A DNA stretch of 64,000 nucleotides from Hyaloperonospora brassicae (Eukaryota; Oomycota; Peronosporomycetes; Peronosporales; Peronosporaceae). The notes beneath the pieces were generated by a model, which was not told the origin of the DNA, did not search any database, and saw only the letters and a program-made list of their open reading frames with translations. Of this stretch, positions 42,004-55,505 are shown in pieces. The stretch spans positions 310,001-374,000 of the forward strand of contig CANTFL010000226.1 of assembly GCA_947650285.1 (NCBI GenBank), in the 5' to 3' direction. Every line of letters begins with the position of its first letter. The stretch's first letter is position 1. The position numbers and the translations under genes were made by a program.

Positions 42004-42424
42004 AGTTACTGATCATGTTTATATAAAAATGGTAAATATAGATATACCAGAGCTTTTGTCAACGTGATAGACTTTGTTAAATAAATTCGCTCATCGTTGA
42101 TCTTCCCCTGCAGGTTTAAGTATGTGACGTTTCGAGGCATCGTTCTTGTTGGTAGTATAGGCGCGGTATTCCATTTTACCGGGTAGCACTTTGTGGTCCG
42201 TAAGACGGACGCATCCTCCATGAAAGTGGTGAATGAATATTTATGTTGCATCGTCCGTAAACTCTTTGCTTCTTCAGAGATGCGAACGTATTGCAGTCGA
42301 CTGGGTGAGTTCGACCGTCGGTGAACCAGCCGTCATTGCCATGTTGTTCACGCCAGTATGTGACGTGCAACTATTAGCACGATTTTACATCAAGAGGCTG
42401 ACGAGATTAAAAGAAGGATCTTTA

Positions 42425-42908
42425 TGTAGCGAAGCTATACAGCTCCTTAAGTCAGAGGAAGACTATAACGCCCAGTGAGCAAACGTTGGTTCAACGATCC
42501 CGACTCAGAGAGTCAACAAGCTCAGAAAGCTTGCTGTCCCGGTTCATGGGAACCAAACGATTTAAAGAATTACAGGAGCGAGTGCTGACAAGTAGCTACC
42601 TTGACAAGGCGTTGCTAGACGCGTAACGATGTAAGACGCCTTAGGAAGGCACGTGTCTTACACAGATCAAAATGGGAACTGAACTTTATTTGCCTTTATC
42701 TAAAAGAACAACTCAGACCAAACGTACATAATAGAGACACTAATGTTCTAATTAGTACCTCTCACAAGATCTCGCATTTTGGTGGCTGACATACGTCAGC
42801 TTTCAACAACTGATATGGTGCTCTAATTTCAGTTTTTAATGGGATAGCATCCCTGATGTAAACCATACATGAGGTGCCGGATATCAAACGACGTGTAACC
42901 CCGTTACA
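42425..42908 (-). repeat. Degenerate solo LTR of the 534-bp family, left arm
   Basis: On the plus strand it begins TGTAGCGAAGCTATACAGCT and ends ACGTGTAACCCCGTTACA, matching the LTR of the full-length gypsy element with many differences. A purine run on the minus strand (GTGGGGGAAATC) abuts its start, so it is probably a 3' LTR with a remnant of internal sequence. No target duplication is visible. Confidence 0.85.
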
Positions 42909-42954
42909 GATTTCCCCCACAAGCAACGTTGACAGTAGTTTCAGATATTCAGAT

Positions 42955-42978
42955 GTTCAACAGCTTAAGCTGTTGAAC
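42955..42978. repeat. Perfect 24-bp palindrome, left arm
   Basis: A gapless self-complementary sequence centred between 42966 and 42967 (core CAGCTTAAGCTG). It lies just beyond the solo LTR and is mirrored at 56952-56975. Confidence 0.9.
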
Positions 42979-44424
42979 ACCAGCATGTTGCGCGTCTAGC
43001 TTCTATTGGCCGATGAATAAGTGCTGACTCGGAAGCTTGGACACTGGTATCTCCAATTTCAGGGCAGGCTAATTCGACGTTTGTAAAAATAGTTTTGTCG
43101 AACTGAACGACGACATCGTAGCTATTCGCTCTGAAGATGGTGCGATGAAGGTGAAGTATGGCGTGTCCGCCATGGATGGAAGCGGTGAACAATTTTTTAC
43201 AAATAGAGCTGAACATTTGTGTGTCATATGACAGATTCAAGGCACAGCTTAGGTAACCTTTATAACCGCCACGTGCTTACTTCAAGTTCAAGATGCGCCT
43301 TGTAATAAAATCAGAGTAATCGTGATATGAATCATTACGCTCAGCACGCACAATAAAGTGTTGGTTGTATCGTGTGTAATCTAATTGAAGACCCGGAACT
43401 GCTTACTGCGTTTATCACGGTCCTTGAAGTATGGTACCTTTTGGAATCATTTTATCCACTTGGCGTTGTAGAACCTTGACAATGAGATACCCATGGAGCG
43501 TCATGAGGTCTTGGCTTGAGACAGGCTCATGACAGATCTATATCGTATATTTCGTCTAAAAGGTAGGAAAGAAAAGGTCTAAACCCGGTCGACGTTTGTG
43601 AAATGGATATCAACCCCTCGTTCTCCGTCTTATAGATATCACAACGGAACAATTGCTGCCTGAAGATAGAACGCGACGCTTGCGAATATATCGCTATTGT
43701 CCAGATGTTCCGTGATAATTAGCGTAATGATGGATCTTCCTCCAGAAAGGTCTAGATACGTTTCTCCGACGTCGTTGATGGTCGTAATAGTGCAGAAAAA
43801 ACTTCAAAACGGCCAGGTCAGGGTCAGAGATACCTACGTATTGAGCAACTTATAGTGAAATTTGCGAGTTTATGACGAAGATAGCTTCCAACGCACAATC
43901 AATGTGAACTGCTGCTCCTGCAGATGAGTATATCTCATCACATTGAAAAACGAAGCAAAAAATGAACATGTCATTTCACGTTGATTCAAACAAATGTGAC
44001 CGACGCTAATTGACGGAAAACAGTAGTATCAAGTTTGTTGAGCGCGAGGTACTTCCAGAAAGAATGACGGTGCATCTCGCAACATGCGTATTTGTAACAG
44101 TGACAAAATTGGAAGTATCAGTCCAATACACGCCAGAAGGCGTAAAGCACAATGAAAATTTATAACCAATGAACAGTTTGATCTTGACGGAGAGAATCGA
44201 AAATAGGTTATAAGCGTTTCAACCCCTGTAATCAACTCAGCGAAAATAGTTCACACGATTAATTGGTGAGCTCAAGGATGTTCCTCGTATATGTGCTGCT
44301 TGGACTGCCTAAGGATAAAGGAAGTCGGCATATAAAATGGGCGAGATGTAAGTTTGAAGTACCGTGGCATGCATAAATCGGGGTTCACTTCCCCGTGTAA
44401 AATCAATAATCGTGGAGACGTTCT

Positions 44425-44775
44425 TTGCTGATCACTTGGCAGCGATCATACGAGACATTTAACCTCCCACATAGATCTTTGAACTTCTTGTGTTTGCAAA
44501 GCCACAAGAGAATGAAAGATGGTTTACGCAGTCAATTAATTGATTGCTTTAACAGTACCTACGTAACCACCGTTACCGATACAGGACAAGTCATCGGTAT
44601 AATGTCAAAGAGCACCATTCTTTTTATGTATCCTACGTATGGTTTCACCAGATTTAAATGTGTTCACGATTTATTCTCTGCACTACAACAACCCCAGAAG
44701 TGGCATGCTGTAGGAGTAGCCAGTAATCGCAAAAGTGCTTTAAATTGCCCCATCCGGCTTAACAGCCACTTGTAG
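44425..44775 (+). CDS. Hypothetical 116-aa ORF in left palindrome arm
   Basis: An open frame with a near-identical mirror at 55155-55505 (one substitution, Arg/Cys, noticed). No domain is recognised. Listed because it is one of the longer ORFs of the arm; a chance ORF is quite possible. Confidence 0.15.
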   Translation: MLITWQRSYETFNLPHRSLNFLCLQSHKRMKDGLRSQLIDCFNSTYVTTVTDTGQVIGIMSKSTILFMYPTYGFTRFKCVHDLFSALQQPQKWHAVGVASNRKSALNCPIRLNSHL

Positions 44776-46634
44776 TATCGATTGACACCAGTGTGGTATT
44801 TTTAATCAAATTTTTATAACGATGTCGTCGACCATGTCCTGGGTTTGTACAATCGGAAGTGGGTGGTCATAGGAACTACGTCCGGAAGGTTCCAAAACAT
44901 AGTTGCGGGTGTTAGATGAATCCCAAAATCAAACTCTTCGATGGGTAAAAGTACATAAAATCGCCATAGATTTGGTGGTGTACTCGCCTAATTACAACGC
45001 GATTATCGTGTATCATTATTGTTCAATCAAGAACATATGAATCGGTCCCGCAACAGGGAGTTTTGAACTTCGCTTGAAGCGCTTCAGCTAAATTTGATAT
45101 ATATTATAGTGTTTTAAAGATTGGTAATCAATACAGACCCTTTCATTTAGTCCATGGACTCAGAAATATCGCACTCGACTGTTGGTTATTATCGTTCTAT
45201 ACGGACGTTGCGAAGTGCGATGTCTGTCATCAGTGCTTCTAGCTATGTAGAGTTTAGAGCGATCGACCAGGACATGAAAAGCAGAAGACTTCTATAAAGT
45301 ATGATTTGGCAGAGTTCAGGGTACACCCGTCATGAGACATACTCTTCATTTTCAATGAGGCTTAGGTATGATTACGTACGACTGTCATCAACTCGCATCC
45401 CTCTCAAAGAACGGCGATATGGGCCTCGCTCTTTGAGTATTATGAGCGATCATTGAAGCAAGAATTGCAATGAATCGACGTCTTTGCTGATGCGCTTTCT
45501 GTCATGTCCTATTTCGAGCCGACCACACAATCAAACGGTGAGACACATAATTTTGCGACGACGGCTTTAAGCGTTTTTTTGCCATTACTCTTTGAAGACG
45601 GGAAAATTCGTATGACGGGTGCGGATATTGTGTTATATGGATCACATCTCGAATCCAACCTCGCAAACGTTAAAAAAGGATAGCCGCTCACGGATTTTCC
45701 ATCGTATTGACCTATGATTCACGGCGGTTTGCTGCGTTACAGAATCTTTCGGCGACAAAACTGTTGAAAATGAATCTACACGGGTATCGTATAAGTATTA
45801 GAAGACGTACGCCTGACCGAGGAGTCGATGCGACAACGTAAAAATTAAAAAGAAGACGATGCAACGTGATGGTAAAATCCTATGACGAGAAGGGTCTAAT
45901 TCCGTCATTACCCGTCCACGAAGTCCATCCAGTTATGTTTAAGTCTTTTAGTGCGCGTTTAATTTATAGTACGTGTCTTTGTTTATGTTTAAGCGCTAAG
46001 CGGCTACGAAACATGTACGAGTCCCAAAACCTTGCTATGTGGAAATTGCGGCCGAACGAATTTCAATGTGAAACGCGGTTTTTACTGAACCCACTAGTAT
46101 CCATTTTTGCGCAGCTACGTGCATAAATAATCAAGGCGTATTCTTGCGCTTCGTGTACTTAAAGCGTCTACCTATTTTACGGAGGACTTATGTTAGTCCG
46201 TACTAAAAAACACAGTTTCCCTTTTTTGTGTAGACACTCACAGGAATGCATCTATCTTTCGGTTGGTTATAGATTTGGTTTTGTTGCGAATCCGGTTACC
46301 GTCTCGGAGGCAATCATATAAAAGGGATGTGATTGTTTCTTTTTCTACATGATCTTTCTACGCTACTTATTACCTCGTGAGCTTACATCCGATGAAGATA
46401 AACGGTCCGAAACAGTGTTTTAGTACTCCGTCTTCGTAGTAGGTAGCATAAGTTTGTCGAATTCTACGTCTAGTTAAATGGAAAGGATGTTAAGACATAG
46501 TCCACCAACTGCTCTCTCGAATAGATTTTTTTCAATGCGCCTACTTTTCACGGTTCTTCCGAATGAAGGTATGTGCCATGTTACAATTGGTGAATACGTG
46601 CAACAAAGATACTTTTTCGCGTACACGGGTTGCA

Positions 46635-47098
46635 TGTAACGGAACACGCACTTAATTATTACTGGTAAGCCTTATGTGTTTACAAAACAAAGGGTGGGTG
46701 CTCTCGGACGTCACGTGCACATGAGCGTGAGGAGCGCGAGGTAGAGAATAGAGCTAAGCAAGCTCTGAGTAGGGGAAAATTTAGAAATGTTTCAATATAT
46801 GTTTCTTTCTTTTGATCAGCTCTCTTGGTATCAGTTTAACTTTATTAAATTACAATATCATATGCAGGTCTCTCGATCACCACCCATTGCGCGCGTCTAG
46901 CAGCGAATGGTGGCCAATTCACTTGGTACAATGACCGATATCAACCAATTAGTAAAGCGGCCAATATATTATCTTTGAAGGTAATTAACCATTCATATCT
47001 CTTTCGGAAGTTATTATTGATGAATATTATCAACTACGATAACATTCACATTGATATACTTGCATATCAATTACATGTAACGGGTTCACCCCGTTACA
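46635..47098 (-). repeat. Solo LTR of the 388-bp family, left arm
   Basis: 464 bp with ends TGTAACGG and CCGTTACA. It contains CACCACCCATTGCGCGCGTC, and on the minus strand it starts like the LTR of the first gypsy element. The flanking five bases (TTGCA and TTGAT) are not identical. Mirrored at 52831-53294. Confidence 0.85.
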
Positions 47099-47771
47099 TT
47101 GATTTACACACATATCCATAATTCAGTAAAATTTGAACATAGTATTGGAGGAAAGAATCGCTCGAGCGCGAACCAATCCAGCTCTCACTCATCGCGCAGA
47201 TATTATTGACTTCGCAATATGCTGGTGCTGATCACATTGGTCGAGGTGAAGAAGGATAAGAAAGGAAGAGCAGAGGCACTCGTATCGACGACGATCTGAA
47301 ATGCTTCAGCATCGTCAAAGCTACTATCGACGAGAACGATGACTTACTCTCCGAAAAGGAGTCACAAATTGACTTAGTGCATTCAAATTGCAATGCCGAT
47401 TAAATTTCCACATGTTTCATCATGTAATTTTTACTGAGTCGAGAATAAATGGTTGCTCGCTCAAAATCACATCGTGCCGTAGCGACTAAATTGTGTAGAC
47501 GTAAATAGTGCTTAAGTACATTGGTACCTTTCGTGGGCTGCCCTCAAAGCAAAGCATACACGATCGAGCTACTACGTAGTTACGTAATCATAATACGATT
47601 AACGTGATCACACTTTCTTTAGACGCTAAATTATGCACCAAGCTCAATAATTCTTATTGGTTTGTTGTGGCCACGGTCCAGGGTTATATCCTGGTCATTT
47701 AAGCGTGGAATTGTCGATGGCATCGTGAGAATCGCACAATCTATCGACAGCTCTTTCAAATGAAAAAAATG

Positions 47772-47880
47772 TACCCACTTGTTCTCTCGATGATTTCAAA
47801 AGAGACTTTTTTACCCACTTGTTCTATCGATGATTTCAACAGAGAATTTTGTACCCACTGGTTCAATCGATGATGCAAGG
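47772..47880. repeat. Tandem 40-bp repeat (about 2.7 units), left arm
   Basis: Units begin TACCCACTTGTTC at 47772 and 47812 and TACCCACTGGTTC at 47852, each continuing into CGATGAT. Mirrored at about 52049-52157. Confidence 0.8.
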
Positions 47881-48069
47881 AAAACTCATCCGGTCAGAGG
47901 ACTGGTTGCTGTGATTTGGTTATACAACTTACAGGAGTATGGAATCCTGAACTTCTCTTGGTATTCACAATCGAGTAGACAATAGGTCACGTGATTAGAA
48001 GTATTGATATTTTATGGCCTACGTGACAATAACAAGTCGTACCTGGGTTTTCCCCTATCACCATTCGCC

Positions 48070-48258
48070 TCACCCGCTGGTGTACAATCGCCGTGGGTAG
48101 GTTTCCTTCGAAAATGATGAACTATTTCGACTCTCGGGTACGCCTAACGGATTTTCTTGTTCGGATGGTTGGCCTCTCGTTTTTGTAGAAGCAGATGAAG
48201 GCCCACCTCTCACGTTTTGTGAATTTACTGCAATTCGTTGAGCAGGACCACAAGGCAC
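48070..48258 (-). other. Short ORF with a diverged mirror copy, left arm
   Basis: 62 codons ending SFSKETYPRRLYTSG. The mirror at 51671-51859 (plus) is also open with several amino-acid changes, more than elsewhere in the arms. It may be a fragment of a transposon polyprotein; the family is not recognised. Confidence 0.25.
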
Positions 48259-48921
48259 TTTGATGGTGTAAATGATCCATCCAAAAATGAGCCTCCGGCA
48301 TGCTCGTCAAGACATGCGAATTAGCAAATACATCGATGCATCTCAGAATATATACAACCGCCTAACAGGGAGAAACCCCTCCGAGAATCACATTCGAAGT
48401 GAGTGAGCAATATGTACATAAAGCACCGCGGTGATGCATAGCAACCGAAATTTCTCGATGCCAGATACAGCTCATAGCATGCGAAAATTAAAGTCCATTG
48501 CTTCCATTTATTACGTATTGCAATAATCCGGTCAAGCTTGGTATTGTAATCAATGCGATGAACACTACCGTTGAATACAATTAGGCATGCAATGGCATAT
48601 CATCCTCATAGTTACGTTTACAGAAGTTTCAATTATATAAAAATAAGATATAAGTAACAAATTAGCTTTAATGCGAAGTTGCTCGCACTCCTGTCAAATA
48701 CGATTGAGACCAGGTGAGTCAGAGATTATCATTTGAATATGACCGCGGATAACTCCCAACATTTAGGTCAATCATATCCCTGGGGGTTGTCGCTATTAGG
48801 TTTAAAACATAGACGCGGAACCATCCGATCTTTGTCTTCCTACGAGGTGCTTGTAAAAACACCGTCACATCTGTCGCGCTTCATTCGATTAAATTAATCC
48901 CGTTAGCACAAAACCACATCA

Positions 48922-51008
48922 CGTAAGCCGTCCGGGTATCATATTGACTGGCTTGTCACTCGTGATTGAATTTTTGAAATTGTAGTAGTTGATCAGGTTT
49001 AGCGAGTAAAGCTTCGTATTGGGTGTTGTGGCACATATTTTTGGTGTTTATCACCACTGATATAATATTAATTTAAAGATTTATACGTTAACTTAGTGCT
49101 GTAATAGAAATATAAAAAAATCTCAATTTATTGATGGGTATTTATTATTGAGTTTAATATTTTGCAGTATGTATATGTGAAAGTGTGGGTATCTGGAATA
49201 CGCAAGGGTTTCTGATATGAAAAAGCTAAATGTTTATGATGAAGTGAAGGTTCCGAATGTTCAATATAAACATTTTTATCTTATCGTAGCAAATATACTA
49301 ATAAATACTAAGACCTTGCGAAAGTTGGTCCGGGCTTATTATTATATTTCTTGAATATGCTAGCTGCGCTTTAGCATGCATCATACGATACGATGAGTTA
49401 TGTAATGAAACTTCAGTGCTGTAATTATGCGTAATCATTCATTCTATTCTCTTGCTTATTTGTTCAAGTGTTATGTAGTGGCGATCTTAAGATTCCTGCG
49501 ATCGTAACTCTTCACTGACAGCCATACGACCGACTCTTGGAGGAGGTACTCCGTTTCCGTGCTTGTTTACTTCGTCTCTTATGCATCCGTAGGTGGGGTG
49601 AGTTTAACCCTTCCAGATGGACTCGCGTCGAGGGAAAGCTTGACCGTGTTTGGGATAGGGACGCAATCGAGTGCAGACCTTCACACGACCACGGGTATAC
49701 TTGTGACATAATCGATATGAGTTACCCCGATCTCTGCGTGATAGACTTGTCCAATGCGTAGATAATTTATCCACTTGACCTTGTGACCACTTGAGTCGTC
49801 TCGCAATCTTTATCTTATCCTTTCTTGTGTTGCTGAATCCGATCGCAGTTAGGGGGAATGGCCGGATATACAACCCCGAATGGATAGCGACACGTGTGCT
49901 TCTAGGTAAAATTAACTATGTATTATGTTTACAAAGTAAATTAAGAGTAAATTAATGGCCGAACCCATCACCGAATCTTAACTACACCCTTTCTCACCGC
50001 AGACCTTCCCCACTAATACTATGTGGCTCACTTCGCATACCTTTCTGATCCGCGGTAATCGAGCTTGTGATTTATTTTGCACCAAACCGACGGGTTCTGA
50101 TCTCCCTGCGGATCGCATATCGTAGGTCGCGTACCCCATGGATTGCGTATACCGGATCGCGTACCCCGTGGATCGCGCATTGTATCCATTTCACTTCCCA
50201 CACCTTTCGATCTGAGAACACAAGTCCGATTACATCCACTTTCGTTCCACTATTCATCCTAGCATAATCCAACGGGCATGATCGCTTCCACACATCATCT
50301 ATCCGATCGGACTTAACGGGGTAGCGTTCCACTATTATAACCCAAAATCGTTTTATAGCTGTATGACATAAGTGCTGAATCCTAATAATTATCGATTAGC
50401 TAGGATATCTGCAAATTAAAGGGATAGGAAAATAATATTACAAATGTATCCGCGATAGTAGACGGCTTATGCAGCTTAAGTTTAAGAACAATAACAATCA
50501 CAAAGTCATAATTTAGGGTAAAGCACGTTGGGAACAGGTAAGTTCAATCATTGTTTGTATATAAGTGAAGAATAAACGTTTGCAATCAACAAACTATGAC
50601 TAAATCATGGCGATTACAGTGTGTACTATATTTGTAGTTTAGCTCTAAATTAGAAGCATGTATAAGGCCATTAAAGGTTAGTGACAAACTATTTTTAACA
50701 GCTTTACATGACGAGTGCTTTAGTAGAATGAACCACCGCAATAATGGCTCCAAAAGAAGAGTTCGATTTGTAAATCATAGTGGATAATATACCCGAATCA
50801 TACAAACCCGCGCAAATTCCATTTTCAAAATTACGGTGACTTCACACATTATAATGACTGGACCACTCGCCTGACTTTTTGCGAAAACCATTAATATCAT
50901 CATCATCATCGCCTTCGACAAATAGGGCGATTTGCGCTTTAAAAATAATTATAATTCGCAATTATAAAAAACACGGGGCAACACCTAAATAGTGTTCGAA
51001 TAGCATAC
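48922..51008. other. Unique central spacer of the giant palindrome (2087 bp)
   Basis: Not repeated in the arms. AT-rich, with no recognised gene. Short ORFs occur at 49537-49761 (plus) and 49604-49873 (minus). Two ~30-bp units with CGCGTACCCC(A/G)TGGAT lie at about 50127-50183. The rest shows nothing recognisable. Confidence 0.85.
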
Positions 51009-52048
51009 TGATGTGGTTTTGTGCTAACGGGATTAATTTAATCGAATGAAGCGCGACAGATGTGACGGTGTTTTTACAAGCACCTCGTAGGAAGACAAAG
51101 ATCGGATGGTTCCGCGTCTATGTTTTAAACCTAATAGCGACAACCCCCAGGGATATGATTGACCTAAATGTTGGGAGTTATCCGCGGTCATATTCAAATG
51201 ATAATCTCTGACTCACCTGGTCTCAATCGTATTTGACAGGAGTGCGAGCAACTTCGCATTAAAGCTAATTTGTTACTTATATCTTATTTTTATATAATTG
51301 AAACTTCTGTAAACGTAACTATGAGGATGATATGCCATTGCATGCCTAATTGTATTCAACGGTAGTGTTCATCGCATTGATTACAATACCAAGCTTGACC
51401 GGATTATTGCAATACGTAATAAATGGAAGCAATGGACTTTAATTTTCGCATGCTATGAGCTGTATCTGGCATCGAGAAATTTCGGTTGCTATGCATCACC
51501 GCGGTGCTTTATGTACATATTGCTCACTCACTTCGAATGTGATTCTCGGAGGGGTTTCTCCCTGTTAGGCGGTTGTATATATTCTGAGATGCATCGATGT
51601 ATTGCTCATTCGAATGTCTTGACGAGCATGCCGGAGGCTCATTTTTGGATGGATCATTTACACCATCAAAGTGCCTTGTTGTCCTGCTCAGCTAATTGCA
51701 GTAAATTCACAAGACGTGAGAGGTGGGCCTTCATCTGCTTCTACAAAAACGAGATGCCAACCATCCGAACAAGAAAATCCGTTAGGCGTACCCGAGAGTC
51801 GAAATAGTTCAGCATTTTCGAAGGAAACCTACCCACGGCGATTGTACACCAGCGGGTGAGGCGAATGGTGATAGGGGAAAACCCAGGTACGACTTGTTAT
51901 TGTCACGTAGGCCATAAAATATCAATACTTCTAATCACGTGACCTATTGTCTACTCGATTGTGAATACCAAGAGAAGTTCAGGATTCCATACTCCTGTAA
52001 GTTGTATAACCAAATCACAGCAACCAGTCCTCTGACCGGATGAGTTTT

Positions 52049-52157
52049 CCTTGCATCATCGATTGAACCAGTGGGTACAAAATTCTCTGTTGAAATCATC
52101 GATAGAACAAGTGGGTAAAAAAGTCTCTTTTGAAATCATCGAGAGAACAAGTGGGTA
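52049..52157. repeat. Tandem 40-bp repeat, right arm
   Basis: Mirror of the left-arm array (GAACCAGTGGGTA, then GAACAAGTGGGTA twice). Confidence 0.8.
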
Positions 52158-52830
52158 CATTTTTTTCATTTGAAAGAGCTGTCGATAGATTGTGCGATTC
52201 TCACGATGCCATCGACAATTCCACGCTTAAATGACCAGGATATAACCCTGGACCGTGGCCACAACAAACCAATAAGAATTATTGAGCTTGGTGCATAATT
52301 TAGCGTCTAAAGAAAGTGTGATCACGTTAATCGTATTATGATTACGTAACTACGTAGTAGCTCGATCGTGTATGCTTTGCTTTGAGGGCAGCCCACGAAA
52401 GCTACCAATGTACTTAAGCACTATTTACGTCTACACAATTTAGTCGCTACGGCACGATGTGATTTTGAGCGAGCAACCATTTATTCTCGACTCAGTAAAA
52501 ATTACATGATGAAACATGTGGAAATTTAATCGGCATTGCAATTTGAATGCACTAAGTCAATTTGTGACTCCTTTTCGGAGAGGAAGTCATCGTTCTCGTC
52601 GATAGTAGCTTTGACGATGCTGAAGCATTTCAGATCGTCGTCGATACGAGTGCCTCTGCTCTTCCTTTCTTATCCTTCTTCACCTCGACCAATGTGATCA
52701 GCACCAGCATATTGCGAAGTCAATAATATCTGCGCGATGAGTGAGAGCTGGATTGGTTCGCGCTCGAGCGATTCTTTCCTCCAATACTATGTTCAAATTT
52801 TACTGAATTATGGATATGTGTGTAAATCAA

Positions 52831-53294
52831 TGTAACGGGGTGAACCCGTTACATGTAATTGATATGCAAGTATATCAATGTGAATGTTATCGTAGTTGAT
52901 AATATTCATCAATAATAACTTCCGAAAGAGATATGAATGGTTAATTACCTTCAAAGATAATATATTGGCCGCTTTACTAATTGGTTGATATCGGTCATTA
53001 TACCAAGTGAATTGGCCACCATTCGCTGCTAGACGCGCGCAATGGGTGGTGATCGAGAGACCTGCATATGATATTGTAATTTAATAAAGTTAAACTGATA
53101 CCAAGAGAGCTGATCAAAAGAAAGAAACATATATTGAAACATTTCTAAATTTTCCCCTACTCAGAGCTTGCTTAGCTCTATTCTCTACCTCGCGCTCCTC
53201 ACGCTCATGTGCACGTGACGTCCGAGAGCACCCACCCTTTGTTTTGTAAACACATAAGGCTTACCAGTAATAATTAAGTGCGTGTTCCGTTACA
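52831..53294 (+). repeat. Solo LTR of the 388-bp family, right arm
   Basis: Mirror of the left-arm solo LTR. It begins TGTAACGGGGTGAACCCGTT and ends GTTCCGTTACA. Confidence 0.85.
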
Positions 53295-55154
53295 TGCAAC
53301 CCGTGTACGCGAAAAAGTATCTTTGTTGCACGTATTCACCAATTGTAACATGGCACATACCTTCATTCGGAAGAACCGTGAAAAGTAGGCGCATTGAAAA
53401 AAATCTATTCGAGAGAGCAGTTGGTGGACTATGTCTTAACATCCTTTCCATTTAACTAGACGTAGAATTCGACAAACTTATGCTACCTACTACGAAGACG
53501 GAGTACTAAAACACTGTTTCGGACCGTTTATCTTCATCGGATGTAAGCTCACGAGGTAATAAGTAGCGTAGAAAGATCATGTAGAAAAAGAAACAATCAC
53601 ATCCCTTTTATATGATTGCCTCCGAGACGGTAACCGGATTCGCAACAAAACCAAATCTATAACCAACCGAAAGATAGATGCATTCCTGTGAGTGTCTACA
53701 CAAAAAAGGGAAACTGTGTTTTTTAGTACGGACTAACATAAGTCCTCCGTAAAATAGGTAGACGCTTTAAGTACACGAAGCGCAAGAATACGCCTTGATT
53801 ATTTATGCACGTAGCTGCGCAAAAATGGATACTAGTGGGTTCAGTAAAAACCGCGTTTCACATTGAAATTCGTTCGGCCGCAATTTCCACATAGCAAGGT
53901 TTTGGGACTCGTACATGTTTCGTAGCCGCTTAGCGCTTAAACATAAACAAAGACACGTACTATAAATTAAACGCGCACTAAAAGACTTAAACATAACTGG
54001 ATGGACTTCGTGGACGGGTAATGACGGAATTAGACCCTTCTCGTCATAGGATTTTACCATCACGTTGCATCGTCTTCTTTTTAATTTTTACGTTGTCGCA
54101 TCGACTCCTCGGTCAGGCGTACGTCTTCTAATACTTATACGATACCCGTGTAGATTCATTTTCAACAGTTTTGTCGCCGAAAGATTCTGTAACGCAGCAA
54201 ACCGCCGTGAATCATAGGTCAATACGATGGAAAATCCGTGAGCGGCTATCCTTTTTTAACGTTTGCGAGGTTGGATTCGAGATGTGATCCATATAACACA
54301 ATATCCGCACCCGTCATACGAATTTTCCCGTCTTCAAAGAGTAATGGCAAAAAAAACGCTTAAAGCCGTCGTCGCAAAATTATGTGTCTCACCGTTTGAT
54401 TGTGTGGTCGGCTCGAAATAGGACATGACAGAAAGCGCATCAGCAAAGACGTCGATTCATTGCAATTCTTGCTTCAATGATCGCTCATAATACTCAAAGA
54501 GCGAGGCCCATATCGCCGTTCTTTGAGAGGGATGCGAGTTGATGACAGTCGTACGTAATCATACCTAAGCCTCATTGAAAATGAAGAGTATGTCTCATGA
54601 CGGGTGTACCCTGAACTCTGCCAAATCATACTTTATAGAAGTCTTCTGCTTTTCATGTCCTGGTCGATCGCTCTAAACTCTACATAGCTAGAAGCACTGA
54701 TGACAGACATCGCACTTCGCAACGTCCGTATAGAACGATAATAACCAACAGTCGAGTGCGATATTTCTGAGTCCATGGACTAAATGAAAGGGTCTGTATT
54801 GATTACCAATCTTTAAAACACTATAATATATATCAAATTTAGCTGAAGCGCTTCAAGCGAAGTTCAAAACTCCCTGTTGCGGGACCGATTCATACGTTCT
54901 TGATTGAACAATAATGATACACGATAATCGCGTTGTAATTAGGCGAGTACACCACCAAATCTATGGCGATTTTATGTACTTTTACCCATCGAAGAGTTTG
55001 ATTTTGGCATTCATCTAACACCCGCAACTATGTTTTGGAACCTTCCGGACGTAGTTCCTATGACCACCCACTTCCGATTGTACAAACCCAGGACATGGTC
55101 GACGACATCGTTATAAAAATTTGATTAAAAATACCACACTGGTGTCAATCGATA

Positions 55155-55505
55155 CTACAAGTGGCTGTTAAGCCGGATGGGGCAATTTAAAGCACTTTTG
55201 CAATTACTGGCTACTCCTACAGCATGCCACTTCTGGGGTTGTTGTAGTGCAGAGAATAAATCGTGAACACATTTAAATCTGGTGAAACCATACGTAGGAT
55301 ACATAAAAAGAATGGTGCTCTTTGACATTATACCGATGACTTGTCCTGTATCGGTAACGGTGGTTACGTAGGTACTGTTAAAGCAATCAATTAATTGACT
55401 GCGTAAACCATCTTTCATTCTCTTGTGGCTTTGCAAACACAAGAAGTTCAAAGATCTATGTGGGAGGTTAAATGTCTCGTATGATCGCTGCCAAGTGATC
55501 AGCAA
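55155..55505 (-). CDS. Hypothetical 116-aa ORF in right palindrome arm
   Basis: Mirror of the left-arm ORF with one noticed amino-acid difference. No recognised domain; may be chance. Confidence 0.15.
   Translation of the reverse strand: MLITWQRSYETFNLPHRSLNFLCLQSHKRMKDGLRSQLIDCFNSTYVTTVTDTGQVIGIMSKSTILFMYPTYGFTRFKCVHDLFSALQQPQKWHAVGVASNCKSALNCPIRLNSHL

Larger units (their letters stand above)
38826..48921 (+). repeat. Left arm of a giant palindrome (~10.1 kb)
   Basis: Matches the reverse complement of 51009-61103 base by base; paired positions sum to 99929-99930 throughout. Only scattered substitutions and a few single-base indels were seen, for example seven versus eight T near 45570. The inner edge is sharp (ACCACATCA ends at 48921). 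The outermost ~200 bp are more diverged. The arm is AT-rich and holds solo LTRs, tandem repeats and small ORFs; I recognise no host gene in it. Stretches not listed separately show nothing recognisable. Confidence 0.95.
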
